Shown: one piece after another, positions 54,301 to 62,437 of the stretch
How the letters are laid out: every line of letters starts with the position of its first letter
Position numbering within the stretch: position 1 is the stretch's first letter
NCBI GenBank assembly: GCA_963740675.1
Contig: CAVUFS010000013.1
Span: 146,188 to 210,187, forward strand
Reading direction: 5' to 3'
Source: CAIKMD01 sp963740675
GTDB lineage: Bacteria; Pseudomonadota; Alphaproteobacteria; ATCC43930; CGMCC-115725
DNA: 64,000 bases
Translations under genes and position numbers: made by a program
Notes under the pieces: model-generated
What the model was told of the DNA's origin: nothing
The model's database searches: none
The model's input: only the letters and a program-made list of their open reading frames with translations

Positions 54301-57019
54301 GTGTCCAATATATGCCTTTGTGTGACGGCATTCAGATCTTGGATGGTGTGACAATGCTTCCCTTTCAGTTTTACCGGGTGGGCCAGGTCTTTATACGCAC
54401 ATAATCTTGCATGATTGTGCGGTATTTGAGCCACAACTTAGTGATCAACATAGACATGTCAATACAGTTGCGTGTACAATGCAAAAACAGCAAATTGTCG
54501 ATGCAACTTGTTTGATGCTCGAGGTTTCCGTTTGATATTCCTCGTGTCGAAGGATCCATTGTGTAAAAAGCACGCGGAATACGTATATCATTTCTTCGAG
54601 ACCTCTAGAGAAACAAAAAGTCGTCCGACGTCGATGATGTTCTGAACCAGTTGTTCGAGTTCAGAAGTATAAGATTCATCATGGTCGAACTTTTCCCTTT
54701 GATGGATGGACTCAGATCGCTTCACCGTTCCAGCTTTTGACGTAAGAAGTTTCCATTGCGAAGGCAAATCTCGAGGCCATTAGCATCATTATCAGTTTGG
54801 CGCAGAGCAGGATGAAGTCGTTTGATGAGGCGGTGGGGATGCCGAGGGCCTTGTGATGAGCGTGGTGTGGATGTTCTCACAGCTTCGCGGATTCGCCGAA
54901 GACTGGCGCTGGCGAGGATTAAAATCCTTCACGCCGATAGATCAATATACTGCTTCGATTCTCCCATTTCCATTGTTGCGGCGCAGATAGCGTTCCCGCG
55001 GCCGCTGGCAGGAATATGATATGGCATCCTGAATCACATCAGTTCACTCCATGACACTGCCGTTGGATGAGATTGTCGGAGCAAAAAAGTGCGCTTTTGC
55101 TGATAGTGTAAGCGTCAGGGGTTGTCCCAGCTTTTCATTGTCGCTTGATCCCCGCATGCGACGCCACAGGTGCGCCGCGCCGGGGCCTGACCAATGCAAC
55201 CCGGAGCCGGTTTCTTAACAAGGTGTCGATGCTCCATTGATACCAATAAAGTCGATACACCATCCGGGCAGATTGAGCCCGACCAGATGCATTTTGAACA
55301 GCAGATAGGATGGCGCGGGCCGTCGCTGGCGATCGTTTCTTGACGCGATGATCACAAATTCGCCGGAATTTTATGCACGCTTCTCTGGCTCGGCTGGATC
55401 TCGAAGACAGTTTCAGAAATCAGCGAGGTGCAGGACTAAGCGGCACGGACTACGGAACAGAGAGCGCCCGCATGTTTGCGAGAGAAGACAGTCCTCTTGA
55501 TGTGCTTCTGACAGCGGCCTGCGTCGTTCGTTTGCCATTCGCCTTCGTTTCTTTGAACATGCACGCATGTCCCTTTAAAATGTCCTTCAGCAGAAGCGTG
55601 TCGCCGGCGATTTGTAGCGCTGCACATCATACGAACCGTCTATCGGCCTGAACCGGGATTTCGGCCTCCAACTTTTCCAGCCTAAAATATATGAAATAGC
55701 TGCGAGACAATGAAGCGCCCTCGGCAATGTTGTTTGTTGAGATGTTTCGAATCAGCTCGCTTGACGACGGCCTGAGCAGAGCGGGATCGAGGTTGATTGC
55801 AGATCAACAATTGAATGGCTTTGTTCAGTCCTGGGGGTGGCGGCAGTAGCCTTGTGTAAAGAACAACATCGTCTCCCGAGACAGGCAGTATTTTCGATGG
55901 TTTGTTGAGCTGGTTTCTAGACCTTTTCAATGCGCGCAATTTCGTTTCTTGAAAGCAGAAACATTGTTCTTTCTCTCATTTCGCACACTCGTTTGATAAC
56001 TCATCATCATGAGCGAGCACGCAGTTGTTGCTAGTGAGTACACACTTATCTCCAACACTTTCATTATGTAGGACCATGAAGTTTTTTGTTCCAATGCTAT
56101 TTGCGTAACTCGATGACCACATTCATTCGCCGGTTTGACCAAGGTTGAGTCGCTTAGCAGAGGAAGTTGAAAGATTTCCTCTTTTTCCGCCTTATCATTG
56201 TACGTCGGTTTCAGCAGGCCAGCATGGAAATATTGATGTCTTTGTCTTGTTCATATAGTCAACAGGCTAGCGATCCCATGTCGTTTCGCGCTTCTAGCGG
56301 TCTCGGTGGACCATGATCACACCGTCGAAATTTTCGAAGCCGATCGGCCGGTTTCATATAAGGCACCAATTGAGGAAGTTGTAGTCGTCCCAACAGAGGT
56401 TGATTGTCGTACTGATCTCGTTCTCCAGGTTCGCACGCGCGCGGCGAGTGAGCAGCACGCGACCCGTCCTTGAACGTCACCGTCTCGTTGACACGGCGAT
56501 TTTGATTTCAAATTCGTCACGATAACAATGAGCTGTTCTGCTGACCGAGAAACCCCCTTCGTAGGTTCTGCTGTTTCAATGATGTCTTTGAGTTCTGGCT
56601 TCGGCGGAAGGGCTCGGCAAACGAATTCCGGGCTGGCGGGAGCGAGAGTGAAGACGCGTAGGTCTGTTTCAACTCCAACGCTACGAAGACGATCTTTTTG
56701 GCGGCGTTATCTCTTATTTTCAATAGTCATCTATAGCTGTTCACTGAGTCCCCATTCGATTGATGACGAAGGAAAGGATTGCGCCGCATCGAGGAGAGCG
56801 CCGGCAACTCCTGGTATGCTGACGTCTTTGTCAACGGTATCAGAGTGACGACGAAGGCAATGAGATCGCCTACGACCAGCACGGCTCTTGACGATGTCGT
56901 TCCGCCAGCTCGCAGATCATCAATCTCGCCGCAAATGAGTAATATCGAAGACACATTCTTTCGGATGATCTCGATCTTGACACTCTCCAGCGCCTCTGCC
57001 CCCGCGCTCTCCTTGGCCC
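51305..57019. other. About 5.7 kb of low-GC DNA without recognisable bacterial genes
   Basis: Counting by eye, 50881-50940 in parC has 42 G+C of 60, 51601-51660 has 36, 52501-52560 has 24, 53401-53460 has 20 and 56761-56820 has 35. GC therefore falls towards the middle and rises again. All six frames are broken by stops about every 60-110 codons or less; the longest frames (51310-51534 minus, 53844-54122 minus, 55373-55651 plus, 56727-57044 minus) show no domain or ribosome site. No tRNA, rRNA, terminator hairpin, transposase or extragenic palindrome of families A-E was seen. TATAAA-rich spots occur (52419, 52668). Eukaryotic or viral DNA, chimeric assembly, or long-decayed bacterial DNA are all open. 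Confidence 0.8.
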
Positions 57020-57645
57020 ATGTGCGACGACTACAAACTGCCACGTCACCTAGGCGCGCTTACTTGGTCGCGCTCGATCGTCTCGTCAACGATCCCCGCA
57101 CGACGGAGCGAGCTAGAGTCTGCTTTCCAGCAGCGATCTACGGATGCAAACGATCGCGTGCAGTTGATGCACGCGCCCTTCGTGTGCGGGGTTCGCGCTG
57201 GCATCTGGGAAGCAGGCGTCGATCGGCTTCGGCTCCTGCGGCTGACGAAGGCACCCGCCGCACCGGAAAGACGTCGCCGCTTTTTGATTTTCGCTCCTGG
57301 GCGCCGCTTGGCAGAGCCGGCACTGTCTCATTCCGGCCTCGGCGTTCTTCGATTCATCGGCACGAAATATCCCAAGGCCAAGCATCGCTTCGCGTTGGCG
57401 GATGCGGATGCCAGGCGATCGCGGGCTCTGGCGCGAGGGACAGGGCAATCAGCCGCCAACTTCACCATGCTGACGAGAAGCCGGGCCCCATGTGAAGCCC
57501 TATCACGATCGGCAGGTCGTCGTGCTGCGGCCGGCGAACGAACTCCGTGGCTCGATCTCGCCAGGCCGAGAGCGCGTTGCTGCGGCCGCTGCCGGCCGGC
57601 GCGCTCGAGGTCGAAACGGTGCGCGGCGGAAAGGACAGCTGCTCT
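57020..57645 (+). pseudogene. SOS-response-associated peptidase (SRAP/YedK-like) remnant with several frameshifts
   Basis: The ATG at 57020 begins MCDDYKL, matching the catalytic Cys2 start of SRAP proteins. Pieces of the family then appear in changing frames: FDFRSWAP near 57284, PASAFF then FIGTKYPKAKHRFALADAD near 57336-57410, GLWREGQGNQPPT near 57424, NFTMLT near 57459, EAGPHVKPYHDRQVVVLRPAN near 57481-57540, WLDLARP near 57549 and ESALLRPLPAGALEVETVR near 57568-57624. At least five indels are needed to join them. SRAP enzymes cross-link to abasic sites in DNA; this copy cannot be made as an intact protein from the sequence given. Confidence 0.8.
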
Positions 57646-57714
57646 AGGCACATCCGCGCGCTCGGCATATCGTTCACGCCGCGCAGCCTAGGGAACAGGA
57701 CCTCTCGCAACCGG

Positions 57715-57964
57715 AAAGCTGATCGCGTTCGGCCCGATCCCGACTTCCCGCCGATCGGATCACCGACAAAGAGCTCTGCCCCTGGCACGTCGTCACCGTC
57801 GAATGCGATGCGGCCATGGCCGCATGATCGATCATCGCCTGCTGAAGCGCGGCGCGCGCGGAAGAAACCGTCGAGCCGGCTGGACTGGCGCTGCGATTGG
57901 TGCCACCGGACGAGCGCCGAGGCGCGCGACCGTGCGCATGATCAAGCTGCCGCGGAATCTGTAG
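57715..57964 (+). pseudogene. Small zinc-ribbon protein remnant with frameshifts
   Basis: ITDKELCPWHVVTVECDA reads in one frame near 57757-57813. After a missing base or two, GHGRMIDHRLLKRGARG follows near 57816-57866. Then LDWRCDWCHRTSAE (a Cys-x2-Cys ribbon half) is in another frame, and VRMIKLPRNL with a stop at 57962-57964 is in a third. These pieces look like one short alphaproteobacterial zinc-ribbon protein with a Cys pair at each end. It follows the SRAP remnant directly and has the same kind of damage. Confidence 0.65.
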
Positions 57965-58060
57965 CGGGTGTGGGTCGCGGGGGCTTGTGGACGAGGGCGC
58001 GTGCGGGCGGCGGGAGAGGGGAGCGGGCGGCGCTGTGTTTCGCCCGCTGGAGGCGGGCGC

Positions 58061-58086
58061 TGGCCCCCCGCTTTCGCGGGGGTGGA
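58061..58086. repeat. Half copy of the family A palindrome
   Basis: TGGCCCCCCGCTTTCGCGGGGGT is the right hairpin of family A without its left partner, just upstream of the LexA box. Confidence 0.75.
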
Positions 58087-58107
58087 GAACATTCGGCCTG
58101 CCGAAAT

Positions 58108-58122
58108 GTTCTCACTTTGTTC
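58108..58122 (+). promoter_or_regulatory. LexA (SOS) box, GTTC-N7-GTTC
   Basis: GTTC-TCACTTT-GTTC is an exact match to the alphaproteobacterial LexA box. The first GTTC is also the right end of an inverted repeat GAACATTCGG/CCGAAATGTTC (58087-58111). It lies 70 bases upstream of the start of the gene at 58193, a normal operator distance. Confidence 0.65.
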
Positions 58123-58192
58123 TTGATTAATCCGGATCGAAGTGGTATGAATCCGGCATCCTGAACGAGGTGGGCCGCACGAGGAGGCGGCG

Positions 58193-58468
58193 ATGGCGAC
58201 GATCATCGACGTCATTCACGAATGCACGGAAGGCTGGCACAAATTCACGTCGCCGCAGGTGCCGGGCTTTTATCTCGTCGCCGAGCAGAACGATCTCGAA
58301 CGCGCTTATGACGATATTCCGCGCAGCCTCGAAGCGTTGATCTTCCATGATCGCAAAGAGCGCGTCGCAGTGCGGCCCGAGAAGACCTATTCCGATTATC
58401 TCGCGAGCCTGCCAGAGGCGCATCAGTCCGCGATCCGGCACTACTCTGTCGAGAAACTCGCAGCCTAA
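58193..58468 (+). CDS. Small HicB-like protein (unknown)
   Basis: 91 residues; GAGGAGGCGGCG precedes the ATG. The segment VPGFYLVAEQNDLERAYDDIPRSLEALI is reminiscent of the HicB/DUF1902-type half-RNase-H fold (a strand, a polar turn and a helix of the type EAxxDIPxAIxALI). The C-terminal part SDYLASLPEAHQSAIRHYSVEKLAA is helical. It lies directly downstream of the LexA box, so it may be induced by DNA damage. No partner is certain; the next small gene is a candidate. Confidence 0.65.
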   Translation: MATIIDVIHECTEGWHKFTSPQVPGFYLVAEQNDLERAYDDIPRSLEALIFHDRKERVAVRPEKTYSDYLASLPEAHQSAIRHYSVEKLAA

Positions 58469-58509
58469 GAACGTATGGCGTGCCTCCGCCTTTGCCGCCG
58501 GGGCCGCGG

Positions 58510-58716
58510 ATGCTGGTCAGCGACCTCGAAAACCTGCTGACCCATCGTCATCGGTGCCAGAAGACAGACCATTGCACATCGCATGTCTGCATCTGGGAAA
58601 CACCGAAAGGCCACGGCTTCATGGTGCCGAACCCCGCGACGATCAAAGTCGTCCTCGCCTCGGCTTATGACGATCTCGTCGCGATCGTCGAATTGCTCGA
58701 CGCGGCGCCATCGTGA
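58510..58716 (+). CDS. Small unknown protein
   Basis: 68 residues from the ATG at 58510, or 78 from a GTG at 58480. It has an N-terminal VSDLENLLTHR helix and a central CIWETPKGHGFMVPNP that loosely recalls the HicA toxin core, which also ends in a VP-x-P turn. No catalytic His in the HicA place is convincing. It lies 41 bases after the HicB-like gene and 67 before another HicB-like gene. Confidence 0.45.
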   Translation: MLVSDLENLLTHRHRCQKTDHCTSHVCIWETPKGHGFMVPNPATIKVVLASAYDDLVAIVELLDAAPS

Positions 58717-58783
58717 TAAACCTGCGTTCGACGATCCCAAGCGATGCGATATGAATCGCATGGGCTGAACGGGTGAGGGTGAT

Positions 58784-58984
58784 ATGGACGAATTGGTCTT
58801 CGTGATCACGCAAGAGCCCGATGGCGGGTTCGTCGCCGAAGCCAGCGGCGAAAGCATCATCACCGAAGCCGATAGCTGGGACGAATTGCGGGCGAATGTC
58901 CGCGAGGCCGTTGCGGCGTTTTATTTCGACCGGCCGGCGCCATCTCGTTTGATGCTGCATCTGCTGCGCGACGAAGACGCGTGA
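58784..58984 (+). CDS. HicB-like/DUF1902 antitoxin-type protein
   Basis: 66 residues, ATG after GTGAGGGTGAT. The sequence MDELVFVITQEPDGGFVAEASG, then SIITEADSWDELRANVREAVAAFYF, is the compact HicB-like fold often annotated as a toxin-antitoxin component (sometimes wrongly as a dehydrogenase subunit). It has no C-terminal DNA-binding domain. It ends at a half copy of the family B palindrome. Confidence 0.75.
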   Translation: MDELVFVITQEPDGGFVAEASGESIITEADSWDELRANVREAVAAFYFDRPAPSRLMLHLLRDEDA

Positions 58985-59023
58985 TTCTGGATTGCTTCGT
59001 CGCTGCGCTCCTCGCAATGACGA
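58985..59023. repeat. Half copy of the family B palindrome
   Basis: CTGGATTGCTTCGTCGCTGC followed by GCTCCTCGCAATGACG equals the right half of the element at 4317-4396. Confidence 0.8.
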
Positions 59024-59048
59024 TCTAAAACACTTCGAACCCTTCATC

Positions 59049-59071
59049 GCCCGCCCACCGGCGGGCTTTTT
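59049..59071 (+). terminator. Intrinsic terminator
   Basis: GCCCGCC (59049-59055) pairs with GGCGGGC (59060-59066), followed by five T. It separates the HicB-like gene from the terminase gene, which starts 19 bases later. Confidence 0.85.
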
Positions 59072-59089
59072 CATTTCTGGAGAAAACCC

Positions 59090-59761
59090 ATGTCCAACTC
59101 TGTCGATAAAACCAAACCCGTCGTATCTCCCGCGCCCGACGATGCGCCGTCTGCCGCGGAAAAACCGCCGGTGGCGCCGCCGCAACAAGAGGCGCAGCTC
59201 ATTCCGCCGCTGCGCGAGCGGCATCGCCGCTTCGTGCTCGAATACGTCATCGATCTCAACGGCAGCGCGGCGGCGGTCCGTGCCGGCTATGCGCGCGGCA
59301 AGGCCGGCGGCCGCGCGTCCGAGCTGCTGCGCCGCCCGGAAGTGCAGATCGCCATCCGCGAGGAGATGAAAGAGCGCGACAAGCGCCTGCGCCTGACGGC
59401 CGAGCGCATCATCCGCGAGGCGATGTGCATCGCTTTCGCCGATCCGTCGCGCGTCGCGCATTGGGGACCCGACGGCGTCGAGCTCGTCGATTCCGGCGAT
59501 CTCACGCCGGACGATCGCGCGGCGGTCAAATGGATCTCGGTCGGCGGCAGCAAGGGCGCGCGGGCGCAGCGCTTCGAGATGCACGACAAGCTCGCGGCGC
59601 TGGAGCTGCTGGCGCGCATGACGGGCTTGCTGACGCGCGCGCCGGGGCGCGGGCGCTTCGCGCTGCTCGATCGGGATGAAGAGCGCGAGCGGAAAGATGC
59701 GAACGCCATCCTGCGCGAGCGGCTGATGACGCATCGCGCGCAGCGGCGAGGTAGCCATTGA
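59090..59761 (+). CDS. Phage terminase small subunit
   Basis: 223 residues, GGAGAAAACCC before the ATG. After a Pro/Ala-rich leader, residues 40-100 match the Terminase_2 pattern: RHRRFVLEYVIDLNGSAAAVRAGYARGKAGGRASELLRRPEVQ, with the NGSAAAVRAGY helix-turn-helix that binds the packaging site. The rest (IREAMCIAFADPSRVAHWG, VKWISVGGSKGARAQRFEMHDKLAALELLARMTG) is also typical. The small subunit recognises phage DNA for packaging. No large subunit, portal or capsid gene follows, so this is a prophage remnant. Confidence 0.9.
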   Translation: MSNSVDKTKPVVSPAPDDAPSAAEKPPVAPPQQEAQLIPPLRERHRRFVLEYVIDLNGSAAAVRAGYARGKAGGRASELLRRPEVQIAIREEMKERDKRLRLTAERIIREAMCIAFADPSRVAHWGPDGVELVDSGDLTPDDRAAVKWISVGGSKGARAQRFEMHDKLAALELLARMTGLLTRAPGRGRFALLDRDEERERKDANAILRERLMTHRAQRRGSH

Positions 59762-59799
59762 TGATAAAGAGAAAAAGAAATGATGCCGCACCTAAAAAC

Positions 59800-59942
59800 C
59801 GTCATTCCCGCGAAAGCGGACGACCCGCGCGGCCGCTCGTCGCGGCCGTGCCCTTCGGGTTCACGCGCGGAGAGCGCGTGAACGGGTCGTCCCACGAGAC
59901 ATCGAGCTCTAACTCTGGCCCCCCGCTTTCGCGGGGGTGACG
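59800..59942. repeat. Family A palindrome interrupted by another palindrome
   Basis: The outer parts are CGTCATTCCCGCGAAAGCGG and CCCCCCGCTTTCGCGGGGGT. Between them lies an unrelated inverted repeat, GACGACCCGCGCGG ... ACGGGTCGTCC, with further inner hairpins (CACGCGC/GCGCGTG). The copy therefore seems to be a repeat inserted within a repeat. Confidence 0.8.
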
Positions 59943-60076
59943 GTTGTTGTGTGTGCGGGTTGGTTCAACGCGGGTGCTTTCCGCACCACCGCTCGCGCCG
60001 GCTTGCCTCGCGTCATCCTGTTAGGTCACGGTGCGCAGCGGCGAGAAGAAGGAATGAGGCGGTCGCCCACCAGAAC

Positions 60077-60152
60077 CGTCATTCCCGCGAAAGCGGGAAT
60101 CCATGGAGACATCGAGCTCTGACGGTGGACCCCCGCTTTCGCGGGGGTGACG
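60077..60152. repeat. Family A palindromic element
   Basis: CGTCATTCCCGCGAAAGCGG and CCCCCGCTTTCGCGGGGGTG enclose GAGACATCGAGCTCTGA. Nearly the same loop (GAGACATCGAGCTCTAA) is in the copy at 59800-59942, so the two are recent duplicates. Confidence 0.9.
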
Positions 60153-60160
60153 ATTGGGTT

Positions 60161-60337
60161 TTAGGGGAATAGGTTGCGCGCATCGTAACCGACGATGTCG
60201 TCAATCGACCGGGAATCCTTGACGGGCATGTCCGAGACCTGCGCGAGAGCTTGGACGAAGGGCGCGGCGGTGACGATGGGGGTGAGGGGATCAGTGGTGC
60301 GAGGCGTATCTCGGGAAGATGCCAGGCGTCGCTCCGA
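60161..60337 (-). pseudogene. Possible VapB-type antitoxin C-terminal fragment
   Basis: The minus frame ending at 60161 reads TPIVTAAPFVQALAQVSDMP and then VKDSRSIDDIVGYDARNLFP before the stop. The end resembles the PSK/VapB antitoxin tail of the form D-x-RS-x-DEI-x-YDE-x-GLP. There is no start codon before an in-frame stop shared with the gene at 60338. No VapC toxin is beside it. Confidence 0.35.
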
Positions 60338-60514
60338 TCAGTAAATGAGGCCCTCGGCGATCAGTTCGCGGCGCAGCTCGGCGGCCTGGCTCGAGATCTC
60401 GTCGGCGAGCTTCAGCAGGTCTGACGTGACGTCGGCCGATTTTCGCCCGGCGAGCTCGCGCAGACGCGCCTCCGCATCGCGGAAAAAGCTCAGAATCTGT
60501 ATCCTGCTCGGCAT
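60338..60514 (-). CDS. Small helical protein (unknown), 58 residues
   Basis: Starts at the ATG 60512-60514 with GTAGGAG six bases upstream and ends at a TGA at 60338. The protein (MPSRIQILSFFRDAEARLREL then ADVTSDLLKLADEISSQAAE and RRELIAEGLIY) is almost wholly alpha-helical, with heptad-like spacing and many charged residues. It resembles short conserved hypothetical proteins of Hyphomicrobiales, but no family is named with confidence. Codon use and the clear ribosome site support it as a real gene. Confidence 0.6.
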   Translation of the reverse strand: MPSRIQILSFFRDAEARLRELAGRKSADVTSDLLKLADEISSQAAELRRELIAEGLIY

Positions 60515-60746
60515 CGCACGCTCCTACCCTTCTCCGGTAGTTCGCGGTTTTTGTGAAGGCTCTTGTCTCCTTCCGAGGAGTTAAAACCCGATTACTTACC
60601 TATTCGTTACGGTATGTCCGAATTGTAATTAACCTTATGCCCCCAATTTAACGGCGAAATTGTCTGGTATTACCGGTTATAAGAATTGCATGACCTGTGC
60701 ATAGTTATGGTCAAATCGCCGCAAGTTCATCAGGACGGCGGGCCGC

Positions 60747-61118
60747 ATGAATTTTTATCGTATATTTCTGCTGCGGCAGGAGAAGATAACCGCGCATCAC
60801 GAATTCAGCGCGGAGAACGACGAATGGGCCCGCCGGGCGGCGGCGCTCGCCTTCGATGCTTGTGCCGATCATTGCGATGATTTCGAGCTCTGGTACGGCG
60901 CGCATCTCATCGCCAGCCGTGCGGGCTTGAAGAGCCGCGCATCCGTCGCCAAGCCGGACCAGGCATCGGCGGAAGCCGAGGCGGCATCCTGGGAAGGCGC
61001 GATCGCGGCGGTGGCGGTAGCGATCATCGAGGCCGCGATGAAGACCAGCGCCGAGCTGCGCGACGGCCCGAGGCTCAATGCGCGGCTGAACGAGTTGCGC
61101 CGGGCCGGTACGCGCTAG
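60747..61118 (+). CDS. Conserved-type hypothetical protein (unknown)
   Basis: 123 residues. N-terminal MNFYRIFLLRQEKITAHHEFSAENDEWARRAA looks like a small alpha/beta module common in rhizobial hypothetical proteins (strand, polar residues, Ala-rich helix), with CADHCDDFELWYGAHLI next. The C-terminal half is an Ala-rich helix. No signal peptide or metal motif is clear, though two Cys and a His are close together (CADHC). The ATG has no strong ribosome site, and an AT-rich 232-base gap precedes it. Confidence 0.6.
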   Translation: MNFYRIFLLRQEKITAHHEFSAENDEWARRAAALAFDACADHCDDFELWYGAHLIASRAGLKSRASVAKPDQASAEAEAASWEGAIAAVAVAIIEAAMKTSAELRDGPRLNARLNELRRAGTR

Positions 61119-61193
61119 CTCTTTCGAGCTAAGCCCGACGCGAGGCGGCCCGTCCGTTCTGCACCGAAGCCGCGCGGGCTAGGGTACGCGGCC

Positions 61194-61889
61194 ATGATCA
61201 CGCTCTATTCCTATCCGCCGCTCTTCGGCGTCGCCGACAACAACGGCTACGGGCTGAAGGTGTTCGCCTTCCTGCGCCTCGCCGGTCTGCCTTTCGTGCA
61301 GGAGCATATCGTCGATACGTCGGCCGCGCCGCGCGGGCAGCTTCCGTATATCGTCGACGACGGCGAGACCATCGGCGACAGCGACAGCATCATCGCCCAT
61401 CTCACCCGCAAATATGCGGTGACGATGGATGCGACGCTGAGCGTGCACGAGCGGCATCTCGATCTCCTCGTGATGCGCCTGCTCGACGATCTCTATTGGG
61501 TGATGTCGTATTCGCGTTGGAAGGACGAGCGCTATTGGCCGGTCTTCCGCGCCGCCTTCATGCGCGAGCATTTGAGCATGACCGAAGCGGTCATGCGACA
61601 AGCGCGCGACTACAATTTTCAGCGCTATCATTTCCAAGGCATCGGGCGCTACACGCCGGATGCCGCTTATGCGCGCGGCCTCGCCGATCTCGCGGTGCTC
61701 GCCGATCTCGTGCCCGATAGCGGCTATGTGCATGGCGACGCGCCGGCCAGCGTCGACGCCGCGATCTATGGCTTCATCGCGAACATCTATTTCTACGACA
61801 TCGCCACGCCGCTGAAGGACTTCGTCGCGGCGCACCAAAACCTCGCGCGCCACTGCCGGGCGATTCACGACGCGGTGATGCGCGCATAG
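61194..61889 (+). CDS. Glutathione S-transferase-like protein (metaxin / failed-axon-connections type)
   Basis: 231 residues. The thioredoxin-like N-terminal domain has ITLYSYPPLFGVADNNGYGLKVFAFLRLAG and, in place of the usual SNAIL motif, IGDSDSIIAHL. The helical C-terminal domain contains DYNFQRYHFQGIGRYT and GDAPASVDAAIYGFI. This pattern fits the Faxc/metaxin-like GST group, widespread in proteobacteria with unclear substrates. It has no neighbour that would fix its role. Confidence 0.85.
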   Translation: MITLYSYPPLFGVADNNGYGLKVFAFLRLAGLPFVQEHIVDTSAAPRGQLPYIVDDGETIGDSDSIIAHLTRKYAVTMDATLSVHERHLDLLVMRLLDDLYWVMSYSRWKDERYWPVFRAAFMREHLSMTEAVMRQARDYNFQRYHFQGIGRYTPDAAYARGLADLAVLADLVPDSGYVHGDAPASVDAAIYGFIANIYFYDIATPLKDFVAAHQNLARHCRAIHDAVMRA

Positions 61890-61980
61890 AGGGCATTCGA
61901 TCCCGCTTTCGTGATCAATCCTGCGCGCGGCGGCGCGGTAGGCTGACGGCCTGCCGAACGCGACCCGAGGGGAGGAGATC

Positions 61981-62388
61981 ATGTTCGAGAGTCAGGGATT
62001 TCGCGAGGTGTGGGCGCCGCGGCTGCTCAGCATCGTGCGCATTCTCATGGGGCTGATCTATCTGCAGCACGGGCTGCAGAAATATTTTGGCTTCCCCGGC
62101 GCGCAGCCAGCGAATTTCCACATCGTCTCGATGGTCGGCGCGGCCGGCGCGATCGAGATCGTCGGCAGCATCCTCATCATTCTCGGCCTCTACACGCGCT
62201 GGGTCGCGTTCCTCATCTCGGGCGAGATGTTCGTCGCCTATTTCATCTACGCCAATCGGCTGGGGCGCGGCTTCTTCCCGCTGACCAATGGCGGCGAGCT
62301 CGAAGCGGTGTTCTGCATCTTTTTCTTTACCATCTTCCTGGTCGGCGGCGGCGCCTGGTCGATCGATCGCGCGATGCGGCGGCCGTAG
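61981..62388 (+). CDS. DoxX-family membrane protein
   Basis: 135 residues with GGGGAGGAG before the ATG. Four membrane segments are visible (about 18-38, 50-75, 78-95 and 108-130). RILMGLIYLQHGLQKYFGFPGA and GLYTRWVAFLISGEMFVAYF are typical of DoxX/YphA-type proteins. Function is poorly known; members are linked to redox stress or quinone-related processes. Confidence 0.9.
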   Translation: MFESQGFREVWAPRLLSIVRILMGLIYLQHGLQKYFGFPGAQPANFHIVSMVGAAGAIEIVGSILIILGLYTRWVAFLISGEMFVAYFIYANRLGRGFFPLTNGGELEAVFCIFFFTIFLVGGGAWSIDRAMRRP

Positions 62389-62437
62389 CAAGGCGCTCGT
62401 TCAATCGCTGTTAAGGCGGGCAGGCTATTCTTTTTCC

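Larger units (their letters stand above)
59762..60337. other. 576-base repeat-rich stretch after the terminase gene
   Basis: Holds two family A palindromes (59800-59942 and 60077-60152), a GC-rich spacer and a probable antitoxin tail on the minus strand (60161-60337). No complete gene was recognised. Confidence 0.7.

Noticed and set aside
59762..60160. Regularly repeated GC-rich hairpins resembling a CRISPR array
   Set aside because: Repeats are palindromic intergenic elements with variable spacing, only two or three copies, and no spacers of uniform length or cas genes.
61194..61889. GST-like gene as the maleylpyruvate isomerase of a gentisate pathway
   Set aside because: Its sequence is of the metaxin/Faxc type rather than zeta-class, and it is over 50 kb from the dioxygenase gene.
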